A stretch of DNA of 64,000 nucleotides from Actinoallomurus soli (GCF_024055715.1 NZ_JAMXMV010000009.1:124001-188000), one strand, 5' to 3'; positions 7,225 to 16,423 are shown, counted from the stretch's first letter. The notes: generated by a model from the sequence alone, not told the origin. Made by a program: numbers and translations.

Positions 7225-8901
7225 TTGAGCGAACAGACACCCACACCTGCCGCGCGGGGGCCGCGGTCCACGGCCGCCCGGCTCACGGTCCGCGACGTCC
7301 TGAGCCTGGACCTGGTGGCGACCTGGGGGCCGGAGGTCGTGGCCGGCGCCGCGCACCTGGACCGCCCGGTGCGCTGGCTGCACGTCGCCGAGGCCACGGA
7401 CGTCGCCGTCATGCTCGCCGGCGGGGAGATGGTGCTGACCACGGGCCTGCTCCTGGCCGGGAACGACCGGGCTCAGGCGGAGTACATCGAGTCGATGCGG
7501 CGCGTGGGCGTCGCGGCGGTCGTGCTCGGCCTCGGCCGCGCGTTCCGCACCACGCCCGAACCCATGCGCCGGGCGGCGCAGCGGTGCGGGATGCCGCTGA
7601 TCGTGCTGCACCGGCCGGCGCCGTTCGTCCGGATGACCGAGGAGGTCCACTCACGGCTCCTCTCCGGCAGGTTCGCCGCTCTCGACCTGTCCGACAACAT
7701 CCGGTCCTCGCTCACCGCCCTCAACCTGTCCGGGGCCACGCTGCAGCAGTTGCTCGACGAGATCGCGTGCTACAGCGGCTGTCCGGTCGTGCTGGTCAAC
7801 CTGGCCCAGCGGGTTCTCGCCTCGGCCGGCGACCGGGCCCCGCTGAGCGAACTGCTGCGCGACTGGGACCGCGTCTCCCGGCAGGTCGCCGAGCTCGCGG
7901 GAAGCGGGCCGGTGACCGTCGAACCCGACGGGTGGATCGTCGTGGACCTGGAGGCGCGCGGCCGCCGATGGGGGCGGCTGGTCCTCTTCGGGTACGCCGG
8001 GTCGGAGGAGTTCGGGCTGCTGCTCGGCGCCCGGGCGGCCGAGGCGCTGGCGATGCACCGCCTGCTGGGCGACCGCGACCGCGGCTGGGAGGAGCAGGCC
8101 GCGGAGTCCCTGCTGCTCGACCTGGCCTCCGGAGCCGCCCGGCCCGAGCAGCTCTTCACCCGGGTACGCGCCGCCGGGCTGCCCGTCGACCGCCGGACCT
8201 TCGTGCCCTTAGTGGTCCGTGTCCTCGACGACGGCCGTGCCGACGGCGAACGCGGCGACACGCCGGAGCTCGTCGACCGGGCGGTGGCGGAGACGCCGGA
8301 GGTGGCGGGGCTGGTCGCCCGGATCGAGCCGGAGGGCACGGCCGCGCTGCTGAGCATCCCCTGCGGCGAGGACGCAGGCGCCGTGCTCCGCCGGGTCGCG
8401 CTCCGGGTCCGGGAGGCGCTGGCCCTGCGCGGACGTCGGGCCGTGCTCGGCGCCGGCTTCGCCTGCTCGGTGCTGGACGAGGTCCGCCGGTCGTTCGTCG
8501 AGGCGGTCCACGTCGCGGACGCGGCGGTGGCCGCGCCCCCTGACGGGCCGGTCGCCCGGCTGGGAGACGTGCGGCTGCGCGGGCTCGTACGGCTCCTGCG
8601 GGACGACCCGGAGCTGCAGGCGTTCATCGAACGCGAGCTCGGCCCGCTGCTGGAGAATCCCTCGCTCCTCGGCGTGCTCCGCACGTACATGGAGACGGGC
8701 CGCAACAAGTCCCTGGCCGCGCAGGCGCTCCACGTCAGCCGCCCGACCCTGTACCGCCGGCTGCAGCGCATCGAGGCGCTGCTCGGCATCGACCTGGAGG
8801 ACTGGGAGCGCCTCACCTCCCTGTACGTCGCGCTCCTCGCCCATGAAGGCCAGACCGGCCCCCGGCCGGTCACACCGCGTTCCGCGCCGGACCGGCCGTA
8901 G
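7225..8901 (+). CDS. PucR-family transcriptional regulator
   Basis: 558 aa. The N-terminal PurC-like domain (VRDVLSLDLVATWGPEVVAG, MVLTTGLLL) is followed by a GGDEF-like middle region and a C-terminal helix-turn-helix (TGRNKSLAAQALHVSRPTLYRRLQRIE), the complete PucR/CdaR layout. The start is a TTG at 7225, with AAGGAGAC about 11 nt upstream. PucR regulators often control purine, allantoin or other nitrogen-source catabolism. The reductive pyrimidine operon 3.5 kb away is one possible target, but several unrelated genes intervene. The opposite gene is a hydrolase, which could also be under its control. Confidence 0.88.
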   Translation: MSEQTPTPAARGPRSTAARLTVRDVLSLDLVATWGPEVVAGAAHLDRPVRWLHVAEATDVAVMLAGGEMVLTTGLLLAGNDRAQAEYIESMRRVGVAAVVLGLGRAFRTTPEPMRRAAQRCGMPLIVLHRPAPFVRMTEEVHSRLLSGRFAALDLSDNIRSSLTALNLSGATLQQLLDEIACYSGCPVVLVNLAQRVLASAGDRAPLSELLRDWDRVSRQVAELAGSGPVTVEPDGWIVVDLEARGRRWGRLVLFGYAGSEEFGLLLGARAAEALAMHRLLGDRDRGWEEQAAESLLLDLASGAARPEQLFTRVRAAGLPVDRRTFVPLVVRVLDDGRADGERGDTPELVDRAVAETPEVAGLVARIEPEGTAALLSIPCGEDAGAVLRRVALRVREALALRGRRAVLGAGFACSVLDEVRRSFVEAVHVADAAVAAPPDGPVARLGDVRLRGLVRLLRDDPELQAFIERELGPLLENPSLLGVLRTYMETGRNKSLAAQALHVSRPTLYRRLQRIEALLGIDLEDWERLTSLYVALLAHEGQTGPRPVTPRSAPDRP

Positions 8902-9038
8902 TTCACCGCGAACCGACCGGGCGGTCATTCGCCCCCGAGCGCGTCGTCCTCGCACGTCGGCGCGGTTTAGGTCGCCCGGGAGGGGGCAGCCCGGACGAGG
9001 ACGGTACGGGCGGCGTGGCGGTTCATGAGGAGCCCGTC

Positions 9039-9371
9039 ATGAGAGCCACGAACACCGACGAGATCAAGGAAGTCCTCTCCGACATGGACTTCCCCGCGAG
9101 CAAGGAAGAGATCGTCGACCACGCCCGCGACAAGGCCGCGGGCACCGAGGCGGAGCGGGCTCTGCGGGCGCTTCCCCTCGGCGAGTACGGCTCCGTCGCG
9201 GAGGTGCAGCGGTCGGTACCCCTGGAGCCGGATCCCGATCGAACGGCCTCTGAGCGGAACTACCAGCGCCGGCACCACCGGAAGCCGGGTCTGGCGGAGC
9301 ACGAGCGCGAGGTGGAACGGCCGCCCGTGGAGGACGAACTGCGCTCCGACCCCGACGAGCGACCTCGCTGA
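9039..9371 (+). CDS. DUF2795 domain protein
   Basis: 110 aa starting at the ATG at 9039, preceded by GAGGAG (9027-9032); a GTG at 9015 lacks such a site. The first ~55 residues (IKEVLSDMDFPASKEEIVDHA, then ALRALPLGEYGSVAEVQRSV) match the DUF2795 fold, a small helical domain common in actinobacteria. The rest is highly charged and probably disordered. Function is unknown. Confidence 0.78.
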   Translation: MRATNTDEIKEVLSDMDFPASKEEIVDHARDKAAGTEAERALRALPLGEYGSVAEVQRSVPLEPDPDRTASERNYQRRHHRKPGLAEHEREVERPPVEDELRSDPDERPR

Positions 9372-9523
9372 CGGCCCGCGCACGAACGGCGGAGCGGTGC
9401 TTCGTCACCTCCGGGGAGGTGCCCGGGCAGACACCTGTGGGCGGACGGTCACCACGCCGGCCCGGAAGCGAGAGCCGCCCGATGGCGACGTGTCCCGCTC
9501 CCGGGCCGGATCCGCGTCGGGGG

Positions 9524-10033
9524 TCAGCCGACCTGGAGGTCGACGCAGGAGTAGAAGGCGTTCGCGGTGTCGGCGATGTTCCAGACCGCCAGCAGCTTCA
9601 CGCGGCCGGACACGTTGCCGAGATCGATGGTGTGCGAGACGGTGCCCGGCGGCTGGGCGTTGTTGCCGCTGACGTCGCCGACCAGCGTGTTGCCGATGTA
9701 GTACTGCCAGTCGGTGGTGCGGTGGCGGGCGGTGAACACCCAGGTGAAGGTGACCGTGCGCCCGACCTGCGTCGCGCGCCAGCCCTTGCCGTCGTCGTCG
9801 AGTTCGGCGAACCGAGCGTTGCCGCCGCTGCAGCTGTGCAGGCCCTTCGGGCCTTCGACGCTCTGCGGCTCGTACTTGATGTCGCCGCACTGGACGATGC
9901 CCTGGGCGCACTGGGCCTGCCGGCTCGGCGGGGAGTCGATGTAGCCGTGGGCGCCGGCGGCGCCGGCGAGCGCCACGATGATCGCCGGGGTGAGAGCGAC
10001 GCCCGCGGCGGCGGTGACAAGCCTTCTGGTCAT
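9524..10033 (-). CDS. Secreted lytic polysaccharide monooxygenase, AA10 family
   Basis: 169 aa. A Sec signal peptide ends ...GAAGA just before H29-GYIDSPPSR; that histidine becomes residue 1 of the mature enzyme and supplies the amino-terminal half of the copper histidine brace. The second brace His is in FTARHRTTDWQYYIG, and the axial aromatic region is NAFYSCVDLQV. Four cysteines fit the usual disulfides. It is a single-domain enzyme without a carbohydrate-binding module, so it should act on chitin or cellulose surfaces; the preference cannot be told from sequence by eye. A perfect AGGAAACTTTCCT palindrome sits in the promoter region. Confidence 0.92.
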   Translation of the reverse strand: MTRRLVTAAAGVALTPAIIVALAGAAGAHGYIDSPPSRQAQCAQGIVQCGDIKYEPQSVEGPKGLHSCSGGNARFAELDDDGKGWRATQVGRTVTFTWVFTARHRTTDWQYYIGNTLVGDVSGNNAQPPGTVSHTIDLGNVSGRVKLLAVWNIADTANAFYSCVDLQVG

Positions 10034-10155
10034 GTGAGCTCCTCATGGTCGACGGCCACCCGAGCGGCGGCCGTTGCGGGGACGTACCTGGGCTCGAGGC
10101 GTGGCGGAGGCGGGGCACGAGCCGCCATGACGGTCTCCGATGCGCGCCGACTAAA

Positions 10156-10168
10156 AGGAAACTTTCCT
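10156..10168 (-). promoter_or_regulatory. Palindromic operator AGGAAACTTTCCT upstream of the LPMO
   Basis: A 13-bp perfect inverted repeat lies about 120 bp before the LPMO start. On the minus strand it sits between a possible -35 (TGGCAA) and a -10-like TTTAGT/TTAGTC, in the spacer where a repressor or activator would act. Apart from this and the hairpin at 10454-10505, the 10034-10532 spacer shows no gene. Confidence 0.5.
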
Positions 10169-10453
10169 GTTTGCCAGAGTTTGACTCCGCCGTGACCGGC
10201 TGTCAATACCCGGGAAACGCGAGGCCGGTCGCGCCGGGAGACCGCCGCGGGCCGACGCATCACCCGGGGGTGTACGGCGAATGTCACCGGCGGATGGATG
10301 AATCCCGCGCGCGGGCCACGTAGCTTTTAGGTCGTACGACGAACACGAGACGACCACAACGGCCCTCGTCCCCGTTGGATTGGGGGGTTCACCGGGGACA
10401 CCTCAACAGGGCCGATATCCAGACGCTCGGAGTCATTCCGGGCCGATGATGGT

Positions 10454-10505
10454 GAACGTCCGCGAGCGCGCTCTTTTGGGGGAAAGGGCAGGCTCGCGGA
10501 CGTTC
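10454..10505 (-). terminator. Long hairpin after the kinase gene
   Basis: GAACGTCCGCGAGC (10454-10467) is perfectly complementary to 10492-10505, a 14-bp stem with a 24-nt loop. It lies 28 nt past the stop codon of the kinase gene, in the position of a terminator. Confidence 0.6.
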
Positions 10506-10532
10506 GCGTCTCCGGACGGGAGCGGACGGGCG

Positions 10533-12257
10533 TCAGGACGCCGGCTGGAAGCTCGCGGCGAACACGTCGAAGTACCGCCGGCTGCGGGACCACTGCGCGG
10601 CCGGCGTCGACCAGTACAGCGCGTACGCCCGATGCCCGTTCACGAGGATGTTGCGGTTCAGCACGTGGGTCTTCTCACCGCCGGAGGTGTGCAGGAACTC
10701 CAGGTCGGCGGCCTTCTCGAAGTATCCGTGCACGGATTCCAGCCGGATCCGGGTGTACCCGGCGTCGCTACCGCGCCGGTAGGCGTCCTGCTGCCGCCAG
10801 TCGGCCAGCGGATCGCTCTTCGGATGGGTCGTCTGGTCGATGAGAAGGTACCGGGACGAGCCGGGGTCGCGTACGTAGACGTAACCGCCGTCATGGCTGA
10901 CCTTCCAGCCGCGCGGCACACCGATCGAGAAGCCGGAGTCGTCCTCGTAGCGGCGGAAGTCGGCCGGCAGCGCGGTGCCGCCGGGAGACGGGGAGGCGGC
11001 CGTCGTCTGCCGTGACCTCGACGGGCTCGCCGAAGCGCTGGACCGGGCCGACGGCGTCGTGAGCGGCGACGCGCTCCGGCCGGTCCCCTTGCCGTTCGTG
11101 CCCGTGAGGCCCGCCGCGTGATGGTGTGACCGGTTCAGGAGGACGGTGAGGGCCCCCGCCGCCCCGAGCAGGAGGACGATCGACACGACGGCGGCGGCTC
11201 GTCCCCACCGGTGCGCCGGACGTGCCGGCAGGGGTCCGGTCCCTCCGGGCGGCTCCGTGTCCTCTCGGGGCGGCTCCGCGCCGGGCGTCCCGCCGCGGGG
11301 CCGTACGGGTGCGGCGTCGCGGGGCCGTTCGTCCTCGGCGGGACGGCCGACCGGCATCTTGTACGGCACCGGCGGCGGGTCCGCCGCGCGGGCACGGGTC
11401 TCCGGGTCCGCCGGGGCCGCGGCGCCGGTCTCCTCCCGTGCCGTGACCTCGGTGAGCGCCCGGGCGAGGGCGACGGCGTCGAGGCGGTCGGCCGGATCCT
11501 TGCGGAGCAGGCCCTCGATCACGGGCCACAACGCTCCGGCACGTCGCGGGGGATTCGGTGGATCGGTGAGGATCGCGGTGAGGGTGGCCATCACGTTGTC
11601 GCGGTGGAAGGGCGTCTCCCCCTCCACGGCCGTGTAGAGCGTGGCGCCGAGCGACCACAGGTCGGAGGCGGGGGTGAGGGGCCTGCCCCGCGCCTGCTCC
11701 GGCGACAGGTAGGCGGGAGAGCCGATCAGGACGCCGGACCGGGTCAGCGTCGGCTCCCCCTCCGCGACCGCGATCCCGAAGTCGCCGAGGACCACCCGGC
11801 CGTCCGGGGCGATGAGGATGTTTCCGGGCTTGACGTCCCGGTGCAGGACGCCCGCGGCGTGGGCCGCCGACAGCGCCGCCAGCACCTCCAGCCCGATCCG
11901 GGCCGCGTCCGCGGGGGCGAAGGGACCGTCCTCGTCGAGGATCCCGCTCAGCGAACGGGCGGACGGGATCAGCTCCATGACGATCCAGGGCCGTTCCTCG
12001 GCCTCGACGACGTCGAAGATCCGGACGACCCCCGGATGGCTGAGCCGGGCCGCGGTGCGCGCCTCCCGCATCATGCGGCCGCGCATGGTCTCCTTGTCCC
12101 GGGCGCTCAGGTTGGGCGGGAAGACCAGTTCCTTGACGGCGACGTCCCGTCCGAGCAGCTCGTCGCGGGCCCGCCAGACCGCGCCCATGCCGCCGCTCCC
12201 GAGGGAATCGGCGACCCGATATCTCTCGCCGAGAAGAGTGCCGTTCGCGGAGGACAT
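10533..12257 (-). CDS. Membrane Ser/Thr protein kinase with extracellular sensor region
   Basis: 574 aa from the ATG at 12257; the frame is open to a GTG at 12338, but the kinase fold begins right after 12257 (GTLLGERYRVADSLGSGGMG). The kinase has the AVKEL lysine, HRDVKPGN, DFG and GSPAYLSPEQ motifs. A Pro/Glu/Arg-rich linker leads to one membrane span (AAAVVSIVLLLGAAGALTVLL). Outside the membrane, a Ser/Thr-rich stalk is followed by a ~150-residue globular domain (DSGFSIGVPRGWKVS ... RRYFDVFAASFQPAS). This C-terminal domain recurs on actinobacterial kinases but its ligand is unknown. It is not a PASTA domain. Confidence 0.85.
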   Translation of the reverse strand: MSSANGTLLGERYRVADSLGSGGMGAVWRARDELLGRDVAVKELVFPPNLSARDKETMRGRMMREARTAARLSHPGVVRIFDVVEAEERPWIVMELIPSARSLSGILDEDGPFAPADAARIGLEVLAALSAAHAAGVLHRDVKPGNILIAPDGRVVLGDFGIAVAEGEPTLTRSGVLIGSPAYLSPEQARGRPLTPASDLWSLGATLYTAVEGETPFHRDNVMATLTAILTDPPNPPRRAGALWPVIEGLLRKDPADRLDAVALARALTEVTAREETGAAAPADPETRARAADPPPVPYKMPVGRPAEDERPRDAAPVRPRGGTPGAEPPREDTEPPGGTGPLPARPAHRWGRAAAVVSIVLLLGAAGALTVLLNRSHHHAAGLTGTNGKGTGRSASPLTTPSARSSASASPSRSRQTTAASPSPGGTALPADFRRYEDDSGFSIGVPRGWKVSHDGGYVYVRDPGSSRYLLIDQTTHPKSDPLADWRQQDAYRRGSDAGYTRIRLESVHGYFEKAADLEFLHTSGGEKTHVLNRNILVNGHRAYALYWSTPAAQWSRSRRYFDVFAASFQPAS

Positions 12258-12368
12258 GACGCCGGAGATACCCGCGCGTTTTTCACGTAATCCCCTGGCA
12301 AAGACGGCGTCGCGGGCGGTACCGCGATCCTCCCGCACACGCCAGCCACTCAGCAGGCTCAGGGGAGC

Positions 12369-12728
12369 TCAGCGGGCGGCGCAGCTGATGCAGGTGCGCG
12401 CCGCCGGGCGCGCGAGGAGGCGCTCCGGAGCGATCGGGCGACCACAGCGTTCGCACATCCCGTAGGTGCCCTCATTGAGGCGTTCGACCGCCCGGTCGAG
12501 ATCGGCGAGATGGCGGCGCGCCTGGTCGAGCAGGGACTCGACCTGGGAGCGCTCGAAGGCGATGGTCGCGCCCTCCGGATCGTGCTCGTCGTCGACGCCG
12601 ATCTGGCTGGCGGACTCGACGATGCCCTCCCAGTCGCGGGTCAGCGCCGCGATCTCCTCCAGGACGCTCGCCCGCTCGGCGCGCAGCGTCTGCGCCGGCG
12701 AGGACGCGGAGAACGACTCGGTCACCAT
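12369..12728 (-). CDS. DksA/TraR-family C4 zinc-finger protein
   Basis: 119 aa from the ATG at 12728; upstream in-frame codons overlap the divergent LacI promoter and lack homology. A helical coiled-coil (TLRAERASVLEEIAALTRDW ... HLADLDRAVERLNEGTYG) is followed by a zinc finger with two CxxC pairs (MCERCG and TCISC). The family binds in the RNA polymerase secondary channel or acts as a stress regulator; short actinobacterial members are like RbpA/CarD neighbours rather than true DksA. It is divergent from the LacI gene, 95 bp apart. Confidence 0.83.
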   Translation of the reverse strand: MVTESFSASSPAQTLRAERASVLEEIAALTRDWEGIVESASQIGVDDEHDPEGATIAFERSQVESLLDQARRHLADLDRAVERLNEGTYGMCERCGRPIAPERLLARPAARTCISCAAR

Positions 12729-12772
12729 CCTTACAACCGCACGACCCCCCGCCGGGATTCCCGGCCCCACCG

Positions 12773-12824
12773 CTTGCTGCAACGCCTGCAAGTGTTTTGC
12801 GTGATCTGCGCTATTCTTGCGGCA
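12773..12824 (+). promoter_or_regulatory. Probable leaderless promoter of the LacI gene with a small inverted repeat
   Basis: TATTCT at 12812-12817 is placed so that transcription would start at or next to the ATG at 12824, and no ribosome site precedes that ATG. CTTGC (12773-12777) and GCAAG (12788-12792) form an inverted repeat just upstream, a possible autoregulatory site. The -35 is not clear. Confidence 0.4.
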
Positions 12825-13828
12825 TGTCACGACGACTTGCTGATGTGGCTCGGAAGGCCGGGGTAAGCGAGGCCACCGTCAGCCGGGTGCTCAACGGCAA
12901 ACCCGGTGTCTCGGCAGCCACCCGCGACAACGTGCTGACCGCGCTCGACGTGCTCGGCTACGAGCGGCCGACCCAGTTGCGGGGCGACCGGGCGCGGCTC
13001 GTGGGCCTGGTGCTGCCGGAGTTGCAGAACCCGATCTTCCCGGCGCTGGCCGAGGTGGTCAGCGGCGCCCTGGTGCAGCTGGGTTTCACGCCGGTCCTGT
13101 GCACCCGTACGGCGGGCGGGCTGTCCGAGCCGGAGTACGTCAACCTCCTGCTCGACCAGCAGGCGTCCGGCGTGATCTTCGCGGGCGGGATGTTCGCCGA
13201 GGCGGACGCCTCCCATGACCACTATCACCTGCTCCGCAAACGCGGCATGCCCGTCGTTCTCGTCAACGCGGCGGTCGCCGACCTCGGATTCCCCGCAGTG
13301 GCGACCGACGACGCCGTCGCGATCGAGCAGGCGTACGGGCACCTGCGCTCGCTCGGCCATGAGCGGATCGGCCTCGTCGTCGGCCCGGCGGACCACATGC
13401 CGTCTCGCCGCAAGGTGGCGACCTTCGAGCGGCTCGCCGGCGAGGCCGGCCTCCCCTCCGACGGCGAGTTCGTCGAGCGCACGCTGTTCTCGCTGGAGGG
13501 CGGCCAGGCGGCGACGTCACGCCTGCTGCGCCGGGAGGTCACGGCCGTGATCTGCGGCAGCGACCCGCTGGCGCTCGGCGCGGTCAAGGCGGTCCGCCGG
13601 CAGGGCAAACGCGTGCCCGAGGACGTCTCGGTGGTCGGCTTCGACGACTCGGCGTTCATGAGCTGCGCGGATCCACCGCTGACCACGGTCCGCCAGCCCA
13701 TCGACGCGATGGGGCGGGCGGTGGTCACCCTCCTCGGCGCCCAGATCGACGGCTCGCAGGCGGCCGACGACGAGTTGCTGTTCGAGCCGGAGCTCGTCGT
13801 CCGGGGCTCCACCGGCCCGGTCCGCTGA
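12824..13828 (+). CDS. LacI-family transcriptional repressor
   Basis: 334 aa. The N-terminal helix-turn-helix and hinge are typical (RLADVARKAGVSEATVSRVL, NGKPGVSAATRDNV). The rest is a periplasmic-binding-protein-like effector domain ending with the usual DVSVVGFDDSAF and LTTVRQPI motifs. It lies directly before an alpha-glucoside ABC transporter, GH13 and GH15 genes on the same strand, so it probably represses them until an alpha-glucoside or trehalose-like inducer binds. A strong terminator separates it from that operon. Confidence 0.9.
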   Translation: MSRRLADVARKAGVSEATVSRVLNGKPGVSAATRDNVLTALDVLGYERPTQLRGDRARLVGLVLPELQNPIFPALAEVVSGALVQLGFTPVLCTRTAGGLSEPEYVNLLLDQQASGVIFAGGMFAEADASHDHYHLLRKRGMPVVLVNAAVADLGFPAVATDDAVAIEQAYGHLRSLGHERIGLVVGPADHMPSRRKVATFERLAGEAGLPSDGEFVERTLFSLEGGQAATSRLLRREVTAVICGSDPLALGAVKAVRRQGKRVPEDVSVVGFDDSAFMSCADPPLTTVRQPIDAMGRAVVTLLGAQIDGSQAADDELLFEPELVVRGSTGPVR

Positions 13829-13853
13829 CGGGCACGGCGGTCTCCTCCCCTTT

Positions 13854-13889
13854 CCAGGCGTCCTCCCGCCTTCGCGGGAGGACGCCTGG
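13854..13889 (+). terminator. Intrinsic terminator after the LacI gene
   Basis: CCAGGCGTCCTCCCGC (13854-13869) pairs perfectly with 13874-13889 over a 4-nt loop, a 16-bp stem about 26 nt after the stop. An AT-rich stretch (about 13946-13976) follows and probably carries the promoter of the transporter operon, though no clear -35/-10 pair was found. Confidence 0.85.
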
Positions 13890-14075
13890 CGCGTTCACCG
13901 GAGCGACGAGGCGCTGAGCCGCCTTCACAGGAGAAGTCGCCTGTCAACTTTTTTCGATCTTTAGTACGTCTATTGCAGTGGCATGTTGGTCTCTATATCG
14001 TTCTCGCACCGGATCCTGCAGTCCCGGTCCCCGGCCCACGGCCTCGCCCGAGGCCAGTCCAGGAGGGAGTCGACG

Positions 14076-15425
14076 ATGAGACCCCGAAGGCTTGCGATCC
14101 TGCTGGCGGCAGGGCTCGCCCTGACCGGTACGGCGTGCGGGGGCGGTGACGATTCCAAGAACGACGCCTCGAGCGGGAAGGTGACCATCACGGTCGGCTG
14201 CATGCCCGCGAAGAGCCAGCCGATCCAGCGCCGGGAGTGGACGGAGGACGTCGCCGCGTTCGAGAAGCTGCACCCGGACATCACCGTGGTCGGCAAGGAC
14301 GCCTTCCCCTGCGCCGACCCGAAGACGTTCACGGCCAAGCTCGCGGGCGGCCAGATGGAGGACGTCTTCTACGCCTACTTCACCGACATCCAGAGCGTCA
14401 TCACGTCCGGTCAGGCCGCCGACATCAGCAAGTACGTCGGCGGCGTCAAGCAGTTCCCCGACATCCAGCCGTCCGTGAAGAAGGTCTTCACCGGTCCCGA
14501 CGGCAAGATCTACGGCCTGCCCCGGCAGAACTACTCGATGGGCCTGCTCTACAACCGCAACCTGTTCGAACAGGCGGGCCTCGACCCCGACAAGCCCCCC
14601 GCGACCTGGGCGGAGCTGCGCGCGGACGCGAAGAAGATCGCGGGTCTGGGCAAGGGCATCGTCGGCTACGCCGACTACAGCGCGGGCAACCAGGGCGGCT
14701 GGCACTTCACCACCGAGCTGTACGCCCAGGGCGGCGACGTCGTCACGCCCGACGGGAAGAAGGCCGCGTTCAACAGCCCGCAGGGCCGCGCCGTGCTGCA
14801 GAACCTGCAGCAGATGCGCTGGACGGACGACAGCATGGGCTCCAAGCAGCTGCTGCAGCTCGCCGACGTGCAGCAGATGATGGCCGCCGGCCGGCTCGGC
14901 ATGTACCTGTCGGCCCCGGACAACATCACCGCGCTGGTCGACCAGTTCCAGAGCAAGTACAAGGACTACGGCCTGGCGCCGATCCCCGAGGCGAAGGGCA
15001 CCCTCCTCGGCGGCGACGGCTACCTGTTCAACGTGAAGGACTCCCCCGCCAAGATCAAGGCGGGCCTGCTGTGGCTGGAGTACTACGCCCTCACGCCGGG
15101 CCAGGGACAGCTGAACTACCAGCGGGCCGCGAAGTACGGACGCGCCGTCGGCCTCCCGCAGCCGAACTTCTACACCGGCCAGACCGCGGCCACCGACCAC
15201 TCGCTGCGCACCGCCGCCGCCAACGTCCCGGTCGCCAACTACAAGCCGTACGAGGACGCGGTCGACCGCATCCCCGGCCGGCTCGAGCCGGCGAACGCGC
15301 AGCAGATCTACGCCGTCCTCGACTCGGTCATGTCGGGCGTGCTGACGGACCGCACCATCAACATCGACCAGCTCCTCGCGACGGCACAGAAGAAGGTCGA
15401 CGGCATCCTCGCCCGATCCAACTGA
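14076..15425 (+). CDS. Sugar ABC transporter substrate-binding lipoprotein (alpha-glucoside type)
   Basis: 449 aa. The ATG at 14076 follows AGGAGGGA by 7 nt. A signal peptide ends ALTGTAC with C21 as the lipid-modified residue. The mature part is a cluster-1 (MalE-like) binding protein: AFEKLHPDITVVG, LPRQNYSMGLLYNRNLFEQAGL and PATWAELRADAKKI are typical. With the two permeases and alpha-glucosidases downstream it should capture maltose/trehalose-like or other alpha-glucosides. No ATPase gene accompanies it. Confidence 0.88.
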   Translation: MRPRRLAILLAAGLALTGTACGGGDDSKNDASSGKVTITVGCMPAKSQPIQRREWTEDVAAFEKLHPDITVVGKDAFPCADPKTFTAKLAGGQMEDVFYAYFTDIQSVITSGQAADISKYVGGVKQFPDIQPSVKKVFTGPDGKIYGLPRQNYSMGLLYNRNLFEQAGLDPDKPPATWAELRADAKKIAGLGKGIVGYADYSAGNQGGWHFTTELYAQGGDVVTPDGKKAAFNSPQGRAVLQNLQQMRWTDDSMGSKQLLQLADVQQMMAAGRLGMYLSAPDNITALVDQFQSKYKDYGLAPIPEAKGTLLGGDGYLFNVKDSPAKIKAGLLWLEYYALTPGQGQLNYQRAAKYGRAVGLPQPNFYTGQTAATDHSLRTAAANVPVANYKPYEDAVDRIPGRLEPANAQQIYAVLDSVMSGVLTDRTINIDQLLATAQKKVDGILARSN

Positions 15426-15462
15426 GCAGGCCACGGCCGGGTGACGACGTGAGGAGAGACCG

Positions 15463-16407
15463 GTGACCACGACGATCCTGAGGAAGGCCGCACCGCGGCG
15501 TTCGACGTCCCGCCCGGCCGGGCCACGCCGGTCCGTGTCCCGGCACGCCGTCCGGCGCGGCCTGTCCGCGTACGGGTTCCTGTGCGGAGCGCTGATCTGC
15601 TTCGCACTGTTCTCCTGGTACCCGATCGTGCGGGAGGCGCTGCTCGGCTTCCAGAAGACGAACTTCGTCGGACGGTCCGAGTGGGTCGGCCTGGACAACT
15701 TCCGCCGGGTGGCCGGCGACCCGGCGTTCGGCAGTGCCTGGCTGAACACCCTGGAGTTCACCGGGCTGGCCCTGCTCTGCGGCTACGTCCTGCCGTTCGT
15801 CACGGCGGTCGTGCTGAACGAGCTGCGCCACGCGCGCGCCTACCTCAGGTTCGTCGTGTACCTGCCCGTCATGCTCCCGCCGGCGGTCGCGGTGCTGCTG
15901 TTCAAGTGGTTCTACGACCCCGGTCCCGGACTGTTCAACCAACTGCTGCACGTGGCCCACCTGCCGGGGCTGAACTGGCTGGACTCCACGAGCACCGCGC
16001 TGCTGTCCCTCGTCATCGTCTCCACGTGGATGAACATGGGCAGCGGCACGCTCATCTACCTCGCCGCCCTGCAGAGCGTGCAGAGCGAGCTGTACGAGGC
16101 GGCGGAGCTGGACGGGGCCGGGCTGCTGCGGCGGGTCTGGCACGTCACGATCCCGCAGACGCGGCTGATCCTGCTGGTCATGCTCCTGCTCCAGGTGATC
16201 GCCACCATGCAGGTCTTCGTCGAGCCGTACCTGCTCACCGGCGGCGGGCCGCAGGACGCCACGGTCAGCGTCGTCTACCTGATGTACCTGTACGCGTTCC
16301 GCTTCAACAGCTACGGCGGGGGCAGCGCCCTCGGGCTGATGCTGATGGTCGTCCTCATGGTGTTCTCGGCGGTGTATCTGCGGGTCACCCGGGACGGCGG
16401 GCGATGA
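15463..16407 (+). CDS. Sugar ABC transporter permease (MalF/UgpA-like)
   Basis: 314 aa with six predicted membrane spans. The cytoplasmic coupling loop has the EAA motif (LYEAAELDGAGLLRRVWHVT). It starts with GTG after GGAGAG, 37 bp behind the binding-protein gene and 16 bp before the second permease, so the three are co-transcribed. Confidence 0.9.
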   Translation: MTTTILRKAAPRRSTSRPAGPRRSVSRHAVRRGLSAYGFLCGALICFALFSWYPIVREALLGFQKTNFVGRSEWVGLDNFRRVAGDPAFGSAWLNTLEFTGLALLCGYVLPFVTAVVLNELRHARAYLRFVVYLPVMLPPAVAVLLFKWFYDPGPGLFNQLLHVAHLPGLNWLDSTSTALLSLVIVSTWMNMGSGTLIYLAALQSVQSELYEAAELDGAGLLRRVWHVTIPQTRLILLVMLLLQVIATMQVFVEPYLLTGGGPQDATVSVVYLMYLYAFRFNSYGGGSALGLMLMVVLMVFSAVYLRVTRDGGR

Positions 16408-16423
16408 GACGAGGAGGCCGGAG

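Noticed and set aside
9406-9421. CACCTC/GAGGTG inverted repeat as a terminator for the DUF2795/LPMO pair
   Set aside because: Only a 6-bp stem with a 4-nt loop, too weak to call beside the other hairpins found.
13946-13980. T-rich stretch as a terminator for the LacI gene
   Set aside because: The strong hairpin is already at 13854-13889 and the T-run is 60 bp further on; it more likely belongs to the next promoter.
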